A stretch of DNA of 64,000 nucleotides from Seongchinamella sediminis (GCF_003457605.1 NZ_QRAN01000016.1:40602-104601); one strand, 5' to 3'. Shown: positions 43,702-53,676, numbered from the stretch's first letter. Numbers and translations are program-made. The notes: generated by a model not told the origin, from the letters alone.

Positions 43702-46056
43702 ATGATCAAGCCAGAACCAGCAGAACAAGCAACCAACTCAGTGCTGTTTGCACGTACAAGGCCATACCTGGCGACCGCTATCGTATTGGGCAGTATGGTA
43801 TCCGGGATAACGCCGGTTGCGGCTGAGGAACGCGCCACCGCGCTGGAAGAGGTAATCGTTACCGCGCGGCGCCGCGCCGAGAGCCTGCAGGACGTGCCGG
43901 TATCGGTAACCGCATTCAGCGCGGCGGAAATTGAGGCCATTGGCATTACCAATGTGGGCGACATCAGCCAGTTGACGCCCAACCTGATTATCCAGCCCAA
44001 TACCAGTGGTAATGACGGTGTGTTGATCTGTATGCGCGGCCTGTGCCGCACCGATTACACCATCACCGAGGACCCCATGGTGGGTATCTATCTCGACGGG
44101 GTTTATGTCGGCAAATCCATCGGCTCTCTGTTTGATCTTGCCGAGCTGGAGCGGGTGGAAGTGCTGCGCGGACCGCAGGGTACCCTGTACGGCAAGAATA
44201 CCCTGGGTGGCGCGGTGTTGTTGCATACCCGCAAGCCAAGTGGCGACTGGGGCGGGACCGCGACTTTCACCGGCGGCAATTATGACCGCAGGGATGCCAA
44301 GGGCTATCTGGAGTTCCCGATTACCGACGACCTGGCGGGCAGTGTCTCTTATCTCTACAGAAGCCGTGACCCCTATGTGGAGAACAGCCTGGGTGGTGAT
44401 CGCTGGAGCGAGGATAACCAGGCCGTCCGTGCGGCCCTGCGCTGGGAAGCAGCCGATACGGTGACCATTGATTACGCACTGGACTGGCAGGAGAAAGACG
44501 AGCTGCCCCTGGCGCCGCAGATTTCCTCCGCCAGCGGCTCAGTCTGCCTGACTGAAGCGGGTATTATCTGCTGGGGACTGGGCGACCTGTTTGGCGATGA
44601 TGTCCGTGAGGACTATGCCGACAAGGTCCATACCTACAGTCCCTCCCACAGCAAAGTCGATTTGCTCTCCCACTCACTGACCATGGACTTTGGCCTGAGC
44701 GACCGCGGGGCGTTCCAGGACATGGCGTTCAAGTCGATCACTGCGTACCGCGATGTAGACAGTGACGTGCTCAACAACAACACCGGCGCGAGCAGCGCCT
44801 ACCTGATTTCCAAGGATGCCTTCGACTACCAGTCCGTAAGCCAGGAGTTCCAGTTAAGCGGTGGTTTCAGCGACGGCTTTGGTGAATTCGTACTGGGCGC
44901 CTTCTATTTCAATGAAGACGGGGAATATACCAATGACCAGGAGATCAACGCATTCCAGTCGCATGCGGTCAGTACCACGGAAGTCGACAATACCAGCTGG
45001 GCACTGTTCACCGAAGTTACCCTGAATGTGACCGATAAATTCGCGGTGACCGGGGGCGTGCGCTATACCGATGAAGAGCGCGAGGCGGGCCGCACCGCCA
45101 CCGACCTGAATTCCGGCTTCACTTTCTTCGACACCTATAATCAGACCTATGGCGGCTTCCCGGCCGACTACGACACCAGGATTGATGCGACCAATACCTC
45201 GCCACGCCTGTCGCTGTCCTATCATTTCACCGATGATATGATGACATTCTTTACCTATGCCAAAGGCTTCAAGAGCGGCGGTTTCAATGCCCGCAGCTTT
45301 ACCCCCCTGCAGTGGGGGCCGTATGACGACATGGAGACAGACAGCTATGAACTCGGCGCCAAGTCCATGTGGTGGCAAAACCGGCTGCAGGTGAATGTCA
45401 CCGGTTTCTACCAGGAACTGACCGATATGCAGGCCCAGGTGAATGCTATCGATCCCAACGGGCAGGTCGGTTTTTCCGCCGTTATCCAGAACGCTGCTGA
45501 AGCGACCGTCATCGGGGCGGAGGTGGAAGTGATCGCCCAGCTCACTGAAGGCCTGAACATCAATGCCGGCTATGGATATACCGATGCCGAATATGACGAA
45601 TTCGAATCCTTCGACCCGCTCACCGGTATTATCACCGACATTTCCGACGACCGGGCCTTCGAGTTCACGCCCAAAGACAGCTACCACATCTCCCTGGACT
45701 ACGCATTTCCGCAGTTTTTCGACAATGGCCGCCTGTACGCCCGCCTAGATTGGGCGGGCCAGGGCAAGATTCACGTGACGCCGAAAATAAGCGGCAACCA
45801 GGATCTCGTCCAGGAGAGCTATGACCTGATCAATGCGCGCCTGACCTACGGCGATATCGCTCTCGGTGACGGCACCCTGATGGTGTCTCTGTGGGGCAAC
45901 AATCTCACCGATGAAGCCTACAAGATCGGCGGCTATGAAATCGATGCCGGCGACCCGGCGTTTGGCGGCATTGGCCGCACGGGTATCAGCCAGTGGGGTG
46001 AACCGAGGACATACGGACTGGATGTTACCTATCGCTTCGGTACCCTGGGCAACTGA
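43702..46056 (+). CDS. TonB-dependent outer-membrane receptor
   Basis: 784 residues. The N-terminus has a signal-like segment (YLATAIVLGSMVSGITPVAA) and then the TonB-box region LEEVIVTARRRAESLQDVPV, with VSVTAFS. The plug follows with VGIYLDGVYVGKSIGSL and VEVLRGPQGTLYGKNTLGGA. The barrel ends in an aromatic strand (DVTYRFGTLGN). Two cysteines in the plug (ICMRGLCR) could form a disulfide. It would import a hydrophobic or bulky ligand through TonB energy. Site H promoter control with the catabolic genes suggests the ligand is the pathway substrate or its carrier; a terminator follows. Confidence 0.92.
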   Translation: MIKPEPAEQATNSVLFARTRPYLATAIVLGSMVSGITPVAAEERATALEEVIVTARRRAESLQDVPVSVTAFSAAEIEAIGITNVGDISQLTPNLIIQPNTSGNDGVLICMRGLCRTDYTITEDPMVGIYLDGVYVGKSIGSLFDLAELERVEVLRGPQGTLYGKNTLGGAVLLHTRKPSGDWGGTATFTGGNYDRRDAKGYLEFPITDDLAGSVSYLYRSRDPYVENSLGGDRWSEDNQAVRAALRWEAADTVTIDYALDWQEKDELPLAPQISSASGSVCLTEAGIICWGLGDLFGDDVREDYADKVHTYSPSHSKVDLLSHSLTMDFGLSDRGAFQDMAFKSITAYRDVDSDVLNNNTGASSAYLISKDAFDYQSVSQEFQLSGGFSDGFGEFVLGAFYFNEDGEYTNDQEINAFQSHAVSTTEVDNTSWALFTEVTLNVTDKFAVTGGVRYTDEEREAGRTATDLNSGFTFFDTYNQTYGGFPADYDTRIDATNTSPRLSLSYHFTDDMMTFFTYAKGFKSGGFNARSFTPLQWGPYDDMETDSYELGAKSMWWQNRLQVNVTGFYQELTDMQAQVNAIDPNGQVGFSAVIQNAAEATVIGAEVEVIAQLTEGLNINAGYGYTDAEYDEFESFDPLTGIITDISDDRAFEFTPKDSYHISLDYAFPQFFDNGRLYARLDWAGQGKIHVTPKISGNQDLVQESYDLINARLTYGDIALGDGTLMVSLWGNNLTDEAYKIGGYEIDAGDPAFGGIGRTGISQWGEPRTYGLDVTYRFGTLGN

Positions 46057-46071
46057 TCAGCGTGAAATTCC

Positions 46072-46108
46072 GGGGGCGGCGCCCGCGCATCGTCGCCCCG
46101 CTTTTTTC
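46072..46108 (+). terminator. Rho-independent terminator after TonB receptor
   Basis: GGGGCGGCG and CGTCGCCCC form a 9-bp stem with one G-T pair around a short loop, followed by G-C and TTTTTT. It ends the receptor transcript, so the luciferase-like gene at 46185 needs its own promoter. Confidence 0.72.
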
Positions 46109-46184
46109 CTGAATTTCACAATCATCATGCGATGCTCACAGGTGTATTTGTGACATCGGCAACAGCATTAACGGGAAGGCTACT

Positions 46185-47117
46185 ATGAAACCACTGAAAT
46201 TTGCCCTGGCAACACCCGGTCTCCTCAATTATCCCGCGGCCATGGCTCCCTGGGAGAAAACGGCGAAGGGTGGCGAAGTGCTCAGGTTCGCCAAGGCTGC
46301 AGACAAACAGAAGTGGCAGTGGTTGACGGTGCCGGAACATGTGTTCATGCCGGAAGACATGTGCGAAATGATGGGCAGCCGGTTCCCCGAGGGAGTCGCT
46401 GCCTGTGCCGTCCTCGCCGGCGCCACCGAACGCATCCACCTGCTCACCTACGTCCTGGTTCTGCCGTACCGCAATCCACTCATGTTGGCGAAGCAGATTG
46501 CTTCCATCGAGTTTATTGCCGGTGGACGCTTTACCCTGGGAACTGCGCCTGGACACCTGGAAAAGGAGTTTGACGCTCTCAATATCCCGTTCAAGGCGAG
46601 GGGCAAAATTACCGACGAGTACCTGCAGGTGCTGAAAGAGTGCTGGACTTCAGACCGGCCCAAGTACTCCGGCTACTATACGCAGTTCGATCATATCGTG
46701 ATGGACCCCAAGCCGGTGCAGAAACCCCATCCGCCGATATTCATCGGCGGCAATACCAAGGTGGCCATGCGCCGCGCGGCTGAGCATGGTGATGGCTGGA
46801 TACCCTGGCTGATCACCCGCGACAAGCTGGCGGAGTGCATAAAGTACCTGCAGGACCAGCCAGGGTTCGAAGAGAAGAAAGACCGCTTCGAGATCGTCAT
46901 GCCCACCACCGAGTACCAGGTGGAGGACTACTCTCACAAGGAAACGGCTGACACCAGGATCGAGTCTGGACGCGATGAAATCATGCGCGACCTGGAACTA
47001 CTGCAGAAAGCCGGCGCCACCGTCGCCCAGGTCATGCCGCCGAGAGTGGAGAGTTTCGAGCAGTGCCTTGATTGGCTGGCATGGTTTGATGAAGATGTCA
47101 TTCCAAACTTCATCTGA
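46185..47117 (+). CDS. Luciferase-like monooxygenase (LLM class)
   Basis: 310 residues. TIM-barrel landmarks: KFALATPGLLNYPAAMAPWE at the start, WQWLTVPEHVFMPEDM, ACAVLAGATERIHLLTYVLV, QIASIEFIAGGRFTLGTAPG, then the binding segment PVQKPHPPIFIGGNTKVAMR with AEHGDGW. Closest in pattern to the F420-type subgroup (GGNT/AMRRAAEHGDGW), but cofactor use is unproven. It lies after a terminator and 66 bp before a PaaG-like crotonase, so these two probably form a small operon. Confidence 0.83.
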   Translation: MKPLKFALATPGLLNYPAAMAPWEKTAKGGEVLRFAKAADKQKWQWLTVPEHVFMPEDMCEMMGSRFPEGVAACAVLAGATERIHLLTYVLVLPYRNPLMLAKQIASIEFIAGGRFTLGTAPGHLEKEFDALNIPFKARGKITDEYLQVLKECWTSDRPKYSGYYTQFDHIVMDPKPVQKPHPPIFIGGNTKVAMRRAAEHGDGWIPWLITRDKLAECIKYLQDQPGFEEKKDRFEIVMPTTEYQVEDYSHKETADTRIESGRDEIMRDLELLQKAGATVAQVMPPRVESFEQCLDWLAWFDEDVIPNFI

Positions 47118-47183
47118 GATCGCGATACAGATGCCACGGTAGCCAGCCTTCAGGCGGCCAGAAAATCATACGGGGAAGAGCGC

Positions 47184-48017
47184 ATGAGTGAACAAGACGA
47201 GCTGATTCTGTTTCGAATCGAAGACAGTGTGGGCATCATCACCCTGAACCGGCCTGACAAACTCAACGCGGTGAGCTGGGAGCTCGCCGCGGAACTGTCC
47301 AAGCTGCTGGTTTCCCTGCGTTATGAGGATGAGGTGCGCGCAATCCTGATTCACGGCGCCGGCCGGGCGTTTTGCGCTGGTGGTGACGTGGACTTTATTT
47401 CCGGGGACAGTGAGCGACCGATGCCGGGTACTTCCGATCCATCGCGTCCGATTCCGCGGTCCCAGCGCAAGACACCGGGGGGGCCTTTTTTCGAGGTCTG
47501 CCGCCAGCTGATCCAGGTAGACAAGCCGGTCATCGCCGCGATTCACGGCCCGGCAGTAGGGGCGGGGCTGGCCTATGCCCTGGCCTGTGACCGCCGCTTC
47601 GGCGACACCACCACTAAAATGGCCGCCATTTTTACCAACATCGGCGTGGCGCCCGACTGCGGCATGTCCTACTTTCTGCCAAAGATAGTCGGCCTGCCCA
47701 ATGCGCTGATGATGGTGGAGACGGCAAAAACGTTCAAGGCGGAACAGTGTAAGGAGCTGGGCCTGCTGGACGAACTGGTGGCGGAGGGCGAGGCCTATAA
47801 GGAAGCGCTGTCCTATGCCAAGTCACTCGCCGGCCGCGCCAGCGTCGCCGTGGATATGGCGCGACGTATGATCCACATGTCAGCCCAGGGCGCGACCCTG
47901 GAAGAAATTCTTGACTACGAGGGCATAGCGGGGGTCATAGTCGCTTCCTCGAACGATGCCAAAGAGGGCACTGCTTCATTCCTCGAAAAGCGCAAACCGG
48001 TTTACCGGGGCAATTGA
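47184..48017 (+). CDS. Enoyl-CoA hydratase/isomerase family protein, PaaG-like
   Basis: 277 residues. VGIITLNRPDKLNAVSWELA, then GAGRAFCAGGDVDF (oxyanion hole), DKPVIAAIHGPAVGAGLAYA, and FTNIGVAPDCGMSYFLPKIV. The residue after the proline is aspartate (A-P-D-C-G), as in PaaG-type isomerases (V-P-D-S-G), not the glutamate of hydratases, so double-bond or oxepin isomerisation is likelier than hydration. The family place is sure, but phenylacetate itself is not implied since no other paa gene is near. It follows the luciferase-like gene. Confidence 0.82.
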   Translation: MSEQDELILFRIEDSVGIITLNRPDKLNAVSWELAAELSKLLVSLRYEDEVRAILIHGAGRAFCAGGDVDFISGDSERPMPGTSDPSRPIPRSQRKTPGGPFFEVCRQLIQVDKPVIAAIHGPAVGAGLAYALACDRRFGDTTTKMAAIFTNIGVAPDCGMSYFLPKIVGLPNALMMVETAKTFKAEQCKELGLLDELVAEGEAYKEALSYAKSLAGRASVAVDMARRMIHMSAQGATLEEILDYEGIAGVIVASSNDAKEGTASFLEKRKPVYRGN

Positions 48018-48261
48018 ACGCGCCGCTGAATTCGCAGACCGCCGGGCAGGGCGCTGCCCAGCGCCAACCGTTCCCCTCGGCCGCGACCGTCGCCGGCGCC
48101 AATTATCTCTTCTTCGCCCCCGCTACTATCGCGGTCGCCGTTTAATTGTAATAATTCCGTGACAACAATCGCCAGTTGTCGCACCGGGGCAGTCCGCGGG
48201 TCGGGTCCGGTCGTTACTGGCAGCGCATGGGAATCGCCATTCTCCCGGACCACCGAAGCCG

Positions 48262-50100
48262 ATGCTTGGACGCATATTCCTACCGACGATTTTCCTGGTC
48301 CTGGCCTATGGCTTCTGGACCAGTAGCAATTTCAAGGACATCGCCGCCGGCGTGGCCCTGTTCCTGTTCGGCATGCTCTGTATGGAGCAGGGCTTCAAGG
48401 CCTTCAGCGGCGGCACCCTGCAGCGCCTGCTGAGCGCCAGCACCGATCGCCTGTGGAAGAGCCTCAGCTTCGGCGTGGTCAGTACCACCCTGATGCAGTC
48501 CTCCTCCCTGGTCTCGGTCATCACCATTTCTTTCCTCAGCGCCGAGATTATCGGCCTGGCCCAGGGCATCGGCATCATCTTCGGCGCCAACCTGGGTACC
48601 ACGACCGGCGCCTGGATCGTCGCCGGCTTTGGCCTGAAGGTGAATATATCCGCCTACGCCATGCCCATCCTGGTGTTTGGCGTGCTGTTCCTGATGCAGT
48701 CCTCGGCCCGTATCAAGGGTCTGGGCTGGATCCTGGTGGGAATCGGCTTCCTGTTCCTGGGCATTCATTTCATGAAGGAGGGATTTTCCGCCTACGCCGA
48801 CCAGATCGACCTGACCCGCTACGCCCTCCCTGGCATAGCGGGCCTGCTGGCGTTCACCCTCATCGGCATTCTTGCCACGGTCGTCATGCAGTCCAGCCAT
48901 GCGACCCTGACCCTGACGATTACCGCCCTGGCGGCCGGCCAGGTGACCTACGACAACGCGCTGGCGCTGGCCATTGGCGGTAATGTTGGCACCACCATCA
49001 CCGCTCTGCTGGGCTCTATCAGCGCCAATATTTCCGGCAAGCGGCTGGCCGCTGCCCATGTGATATTCAACGTGGTAACGGGCGTGCTGGCCCTGGTGTT
49101 TATCCAGCCGCTGTTGCAGGTGGTGGAGTACCTCAGCGAGGCAGTGGGTATTGCCGCCGATGACTACACCCTTAAACTGGCCGTATTCCATTCCCTGTTC
49201 AACGTGATCGGGGTGATGATTATGGTGCCGCTGCTGCCCCGGCTGGTGCGCTTCCTCGAGCAGCACCTGCAGGGACCGCCGATGGCTGGCGATCAGCCCC
49301 GTTACCTGAGCAAGGCGTCTCTGGAGTTGCCGGAGATCGCCAGTCAGGCTGTCTACAAGGAGACCCTGCACCTGCTGGACAATGCCTTCAGCCTGATCGC
49401 CCACGGGGTGGACCTGCGGCGCAGCCTGATTTTCAGTGAGGTGGACATGCAGCCATTGCTCGAGCGCACGCCGGAACAGATCGAAATTGACCTGGATAGG
49501 CAGTACGCCCTGATGATCAAGGACATCTACAGTGCCAATATCGAGTTCATCAGCCGGGCTCAGGCCGCGGCGCCTGCTGAGTACTCGGATCAGTACTCCA
49601 ACCTGCGCCGGGCCAACATGGACACTGTCGCCGCCATCAAGGCCACCAAGCACCTGCGCAAGAACCTGCAGGTCTATTCCCGGGACCGGAATCCGGACCT
49701 GCGCCGGGAGTACAACCGTTTCCGGATCCGGGTGGGTGGGGTGCTCCGGGAGCTCGGGGCCTTGCGCGAGACGGACGATCCGGTTGTCATACTGCTGTCA
49801 CTCGACCAGATTAAAGTCGCGAGCCTGGATGCCGCCAACTTTGCGTCGGCCACGGTTGACAAGCTGATCAGGGAGCGGACCATCACCTCCAAGATGGCCA
49901 CCTCGCTGATCAACGACGGCGCCTACACCCGGGAACTGGTGGCGCGCCTGATCGAGGTTGTCGATGCCCTGGCGCGAGCCAGCATGCCCCCGGGTGAGGT
50001 GCTGGGTGAGGAGATGTCACTGCAGATTGAGGAAATCGCCGATATTGCGAGAAGGCTGGACGGCGGCGCCCTGGCGGCCGAAGGGGAGGATGAGTTGTGA
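48262..50100 (+). CDS. Na+/phosphate cotransporter family protein (NptA/PhoU fusion type)
   Basis: 612 residues. Two Na_Pi_cotrans repeats carry the QSSS-type motif: TTLMQSSSLVSVITISFLSA in the first and VVMQSSHATLTLTITALAAG in the second. About eight to ten hydrophobic helices fill residues 1-320. The C-terminal 260 residues are a soluble PhoU-like helical domain (ASQAVYKETLHLLDNAFSLI). It may move phosphate or another anion with sodium across the inner membrane; in many bacteria this type is linked to phosphate efflux or polyphosphate control. The stop overlaps the next gene by 4 bp. Confidence 0.88.
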   Translation: MLGRIFLPTIFLVLAYGFWTSSNFKDIAAGVALFLFGMLCMEQGFKAFSGGTLQRLLSASTDRLWKSLSFGVVSTTLMQSSSLVSVITISFLSAEIIGLAQGIGIIFGANLGTTTGAWIVAGFGLKVNISAYAMPILVFGVLFLMQSSARIKGLGWILVGIGFLFLGIHFMKEGFSAYADQIDLTRYALPGIAGLLAFTLIGILATVVMQSSHATLTLTITALAAGQVTYDNALALAIGGNVGTTITALLGSISANISGKRLAAAHVIFNVVTGVLALVFIQPLLQVVEYLSEAVGIAADDYTLKLAVFHSLFNVIGVMIMVPLLPRLVRFLEQHLQGPPMAGDQPRYLSKASLELPEIASQAVYKETLHLLDNAFSLIAHGVDLRRSLIFSEVDMQPLLERTPEQIEIDLDRQYALMIKDIYSANIEFISRAQAAAPAEYSDQYSNLRRANMDTVAAIKATKHLRKNLQVYSRDRNPDLRREYNRFRIRVGGVLRELGALRETDDPVVILLSLDQIKVASLDAANFASATVDKLIRERTITSKMATSLINDGAYTRELVARLIEVVDALARASMPPGEVLGEEMSLQIEEIADIARRLDGGALAAEGEDEL

Positions 50101-50354
50101 AGTCGAAAAAGCTGCTGGGGAAGCTCAACAGATTGATCGGGATCGGCGAAAACGCTGATAAAGACGAGATCAAAAAGCTCCGCAAGGTACTCAGGGCCCT
50201 CAAAGAGAAACAGGAAAAGCTGGAAAGCAAGCTGGAGGAGACGGAAGACGAGCATGAACGTCGCAAGATCTTGCAGCAGCTGGAGGTCATTCGCCACCAG
50301 CGCCACAAGGGGATCAAGGTCTACCAGTCGATCAAGAAGGGGCGCGATACCTGA
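50097..50354 (+). CDS. Small coiled-coil protein, transporter partner
   Basis: 85 residues, GTG start, overlapping the phosphate-type transporter by 4 bp (GTGA). It is almost wholly charged and helical (KKLRKVLRALKEKQEKLESK), with heptad-like leucines over residues 20-65 that indicate a coiled coil. No enzymatic family is recognised. Strict coupling to the transporter makes it a candidate accessory subunit. Confidence 0.72.
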   Translation: MKSKKLLGKLNRLIGIGENADKDEIKKLRKVLRALKEKQEKLESKLEETEDEHERRKILQQLEVIRHQRHKGIKVYQSIKKGRDT

Positions 50355-50397
50355 GGGCACCGCGAAGATGAATGTTACACGTTGTCATCTTTGCCCT
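50353..50397. terminator. Possible bidirectional terminator
   Basis: Between convergent genes, AAGATGA (50365-50371) and TCATCTT (50385-50391) form a stem, and GGGCA (50355-50359) with TGCCC (50392-50396) can extend it past a bulge. There is no long T-run, so activity is a guess. Confidence 0.4.
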
Positions 50398-51705
50398 TCA
50401 GTCCTCATCGCGCCGTGCCAGGTCAGCGGCCAGGGTTTTCGATGCCTGCCAGAACAGCAGGCTGGCCAGGCCTCCAACCAGGCCAATGACCAGTATCGAG
50501 TAGCGAATGGCCTGCTCACCGTAGAGCGGCCCAAACACATAGTCGTTCAACAAGCCAACCACCAGCGGCCCCAACCCGGCGCCGACCATGTTCACCACAA
50601 ACAGCAGGATGGCCGAGGCAGTCGCGCGCATCCGCACCCGTACCAGACTCTGCACCATGGCATGCATGGGGCCAACGTAAGCGGCACCCAGGAAATAGAA
50701 GGGAATGAAGCTGAGGATAGCGAGTCGGGTGTCGGTGATCAGGGCGAAGGCGGCGATAAAGGGGATGCACAGAAAAGACTCCAGCGCCGGCAGTCGCATG
50801 TACCACGCTTGATCGCGCCCGCCGAGCCGGTCTGCCAGCCTGCCGCCCAGGAAGACTCCTGAGCAGCCGGCGACGGCAATAATCCAGCCCATGGTGATGC
50901 CAATCTCGGACCAGTTCATGCCGTGTACCCTGCTCAGGAAGGGGGCGCCCCAGGTGATAACCCCGAATCCGGATAGGGACTGCAATGCCGAGCCCAGCAC
51001 GATAAGCATAAAAGATCGCCGCGACACCAGGAAGCGCAGCACCTCGCCCAATGAGGCGTGCTCGATGTTGACCTCATTGCTCTCTGCACTGCCTCGCGGC
51101 ACTTCCCGCACGGTGAACCAGACCAGCAGTGACAGGGCAACTCCGGGTAGCCCCACGGCATAAAAGGCGGTGCGCCAGCCATAGTGCTCGACCAGGTAGC
51201 CGCCGATGGGAAAGGCCAGGGCGGCACCGATATACACGCCCCAGGAGTATATCGCCAGCGCCGTTGCCCGCTTTTCCAGCGGAAAGTAATCCGATAGCAG
51301 GGAGTGTGACGGCGGCGTGGCGCCTGCCTCACCCACACCAACCAGTACCCGGATGATGGCCAGTTGGGTAAAGCTCCTGGCCAGGCCGGAGGCAGCGGTC
51401 ATCAGACTCCACAGGGCGATGGCGACGGTGATAATGAACCGTCGGGAACCGCGATCTGCCCAGCGTGCGATGGGGATACCCACGAGGGTGTAAAAGAAGA
51501 CAAACGCGAAGCCAGACAGAAAGCCCATAGCGGTGTCCGAAACACCAAACTCCGCCTTGATGGGGTCTATCAGCACCGCCATGATCTGCCTGTCGATAAA
51601 ATTGAATATGTAGACGATCGACAGCAGTACCAGCACATAGTACGAGTAAACGCTGGTGGGCTCACCGGGTGCCTGTTGTTGCGGAGCTTCTCCGGATCTG
51701 CTCAT
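50398..51705 (-). CDS. MFS transporter (spinster-like)
   Basis: 435 residues, 12 predicted hydrophobic helices. Opening helix YYVLVLLSIVYIFNFIDRQI, MFS signature ARWADRGSRRFIITVAIALW between helices 2 and 3, the helix-4 stretch VLVGVGEAGATPPSHSLLSD and a cytoplasmic L-G-G-R-L-A-D-R-L-G-G-R in the second half. The spinster-like group, common in Alphaproteobacteria and marine Gammaproteobacteria, exports or imports lipophilic compounds with unknown specificity. No co-oriented neighbours. Start ATG 51705. Confidence 0.88.
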   Translation of the reverse strand: MSRSGEAPQQQAPGEPTSVYSYYVLVLLSIVYIFNFIDRQIMAVLIDPIKAEFGVSDTAMGFLSGFAFVFFYTLVGIPIARWADRGSRRFIITVAIALWSLMTAASGLARSFTQLAIIRVLVGVGEAGATPPSHSLLSDYFPLEKRATALAIYSWGVYIGAALAFPIGGYLVEHYGWRTAFYAVGLPGVALSLLVWFTVREVPRGSAESNEVNIEHASLGEVLRFLVSRRSFMLIVLGSALQSLSGFGVITWGAPFLSRVHGMNWSEIGITMGWIIAVAGCSGVFLGGRLADRLGGRDQAWYMRLPALESFLCIPFIAAFALITDTRLAILSFIPFYFLGAAYVGPMHAMVQSLVRVRMRATASAILLFVVNMVGAGLGPLVVGLLNDYVFGPLYGEQAIRYSILVIGLVGGLASLLFWQASKTLAADLARRDED

Positions 51706-52051
51706 GCCTGGGATTCCTGAAGGCTGTGGTTATAGGGTCATGCCGACACATATGCCGCGATCTTCCACGCCATTGCTGTTCGGGGACGCAGAGCGTGCAA
51801 GCGCAAGTAATGGTATACCCACAGGCGCGATGTTGCCGCCGTAGTAAATGCATAGTTGGTCAAACTGAATTCGATTGTGGCCAGACGGTGCCGGGCCACT
51901 TGCCGCTGTTTAAGAGGCGGCCTTAATGTTGGACAGGCGCTGCAACACGGCATACTGGCAAGGCATATTTCTTGCGAGTGACTGCCAACCAGTTGCGCGA
52001 TGGCACATTTAGTGGACGGTAACGGTATTGTGACCCGGTGAGGAATGCGAA
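51706..52051. other. Intergenic region without a gene
   Basis: The 346 bp between the leftward MFS gene and the rightward sigma factor gene contain open frames on both strands, but none has a recognisable protein. It should hold two divergent promoters; none stands out. Confidence 0.45.
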
Positions 52052-52594
52052 ATGACACGCGAAATCAGCAAGTTGCATGGGCGTCTGCAGCGCTACGTGT
52101 CGCGCTTCTGCAAAACCAGAGAGGACGCCGAGGATATTACCCAGGAGGCATTTCTGCGGGTGCTGGAAGCTGGCTCCAAAGGCGATATACGGCATCCGCA
52201 GGCATACCTGTACCGCACGGCACGGAATCTTTCGCTGAATATGCTGGCGAGCAAGTCACATCAGTTGTCCAGCTATATTGAGGATTTACCGGATACAACT
52301 GTCATAGAAGATGGTGTGCCACTGGATAGCCAGATTAGTCATGAACAACGCTTCGAGTTATTTTGCCACGCGGCCCTCGATCTTCCGGAACGGTGCCGAG
52401 AAGTGCTGATATTGCGCAAAGTTTACGGACTGTCGCAAAAACAGGTTGCGGAGCGGCTTGATATAAGTATCAGTACGGTGGAAAAACACCTGGCAAAGGC
52501 CCTCGCACGCTGCGCTGCATACATGCAGCGTGTAGAGACGGGCGGATATGACCATCATGCAGAAACCAGCGTCTCAGGGCGCACACGGCAATGA
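52052..52594 (+). CDS. ECF RNA polymerase sigma factor (FecI-like)
   Basis: 180 residues. Sigma region 2 is LQRYVSRFCKTREDAEDITQ with EAFLRVLEA, and YLYRTARNLSLN. Region 4 is CREVLILRKVYGLSQKQVAE with RLDISISTVEKHLAKAL. The layout is FecI-type, and the next two genes are a FecR-like anti-sigma factor and an STN-bearing TonB receptor, so surface signalling from the receptor through FecR to this sigma factor is expected. ATG 52052 follows GGTGAGGAA. The stop overlaps the fecR start by 4 bp. Confidence 0.92.
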   Translation: MTREISKLHGRLQRYVSRFCKTREDAEDITQEAFLRVLEAGSKGDIRHPQAYLYRTARNLSLNMLASKSHQLSSYIEDLPDTTVIEDGVPLDSQISHEQRFELFCHAALDLPERCREVLILRKVYGLSQKQVAERLDISISTVEKHLAKALARCAAYMQRVETGGYDHHAETSVSGRTRQ

Positions 52595-53676
52595 AAAATA
52601 TCCTGGCTTTTCCGCGCGGTCAGCTGCAGCTTCGTCGGGAAGCCGCCGCCTGGCTGGTGCGGCTTGACGGCGATGATGTCTCCGGGCAGGAGCTGTCTGA
52701 ATTGCGCGAATGGCTGGACCAGGATCCCCGGCATGTCGAGGAGCTGGTGGAAATGGCCCGCTTATGGGACGCCATGGACTGCATGGCCGTCATTGCGGAG
52801 ATGCTACCCGCCGGCGCTGCAAGACCACCTGACACCTCCCGCGGTCGCTTGTTTGGGGTCGGTTCAGTTGCAGCGATGGCAAGCGCGCTAGCGGCGGTTG
52901 CGCTGCTTGCAGTGTTCCTGACCGGCTCCCTCACTGCTCCCGAACTTCACCACCAGAGCGAACCCCAGGAACTGGTATACCGTACAGGGGTTGGCGAGCA
53001 GTCCGAGATCACTCTGCGGGATGGGTCGGTACTGGTGCTCAATACCAGCAGCGAGGTCCGGGTGAGTTACCGGGCGGACGAGCGCCTGGTTTTGCTTACC
53101 GGCGGGGAGGCCTATTTTACGGTGGCTAAAAACCGGGATGCTCCTTTTGTCGTGCATGCCGGACGTGCCCGTGTCCGGGCACTAGGCACTGCCTTCAGCG
53201 TACGCCTGGTCAGGCAGCACATAGAGGTGCTGGTGGACGAGGGGAGGGTCCAGGTCGGGACCGCGCGACCGCAGGCACTCGCATCAGGGGACTCTTCGGC
53301 GCAACCAGCTACTGCCCACACCCCCGACGCCGTCACGCTCGGCGCGGGAGGCAGGATCGCTTACGACAGCGTACTGGGCGAGCCCGATTACTTGCCAGGT
53401 GAGAGTTTGCAGCGGGCACTGGCCTGGCGCAGCGGAAAACTGCAGTTCGCCGGCGAACCCCTGAGCACAGTGGTGGACGAGGTCTCACGCTATACCGATC
53501 AACGCATAGAGATAGTCGATTCTTCAATAGCCGACCTGCGCATTGGTGGTTATTTCGATATCGGCGAAATCGACGGCTTCCTGGCTGCTCTGGAGGGCGG
53601 ATTCGGGGTCTCTGTAGTCAGGCTGAATGACGACATTGTCCAGTTATCCGCACTGGACGCCAGTGCCGATCAGTGA
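52591..53676 (+). CDS. FecR-family anti-sigma factor
   Basis: 361 residues. N-terminal cytoplasmic DUF4880-type domain (REAAAWLVRLDGDDVSGQEL; SELREWLDQDPRHV), one membrane segment at about 89-112 (VAAMASALAAVALLAVFLTG), then the periplasmic FecR domain (SEITLRDGSVLVLNTSSEVR; FVVHAGRARVRALGTAFSVR) and a C-terminal STN-like part (LQFAGEPLSTVVDEVSRYTD). It holds or activates the ECF sigma factor according to the receptor's state. Coupled by 4 bp to the sigma gene; the receptor begins 78 bp downstream. Confidence 0.92.
   Translation: MKNILAFPRGQLQLRREAAAWLVRLDGDDVSGQELSELREWLDQDPRHVEELVEMARLWDAMDCMAVIAEMLPAGAARPPDTSRGRLFGVGSVAAMASALAAVALLAVFLTGSLTAPELHHQSEPQELVYRTGVGEQSEITLRDGSVLVLNTSSEVRVSYRADERLVLLTGGEAYFTVAKNRDAPFVVHAGRARVRALGTAFSVRLVRQHIEVLVDEGRVQVGTARPQALASGDSSAQPATAHTPDAVTLGAGGRIAYDSVLGEPDYLPGESLQRALAWRSGKLQFAGEPLSTVVDEVSRYTDQRIEIVDSSIADLRIGGYFDIGEIDGFLAALEGGFGVSVVRLNDDIVQLSALDASADQ

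Noticed and set aside
48280..49653. A long leftward open frame opposite the phosphate-type transporter
   Set aside because: Its Gln/His/Gly-rich composition is that expected of the antisense frame of GC-rich coding DNA, while the transporter on the other strand has clear motifs.
51738..52058. A 106-codon leftward open frame before the sigma factor
   Set aside because: Its sequence has no recognisable domain or coherent composition and no ribosome site; it overlaps the likely promoter region.
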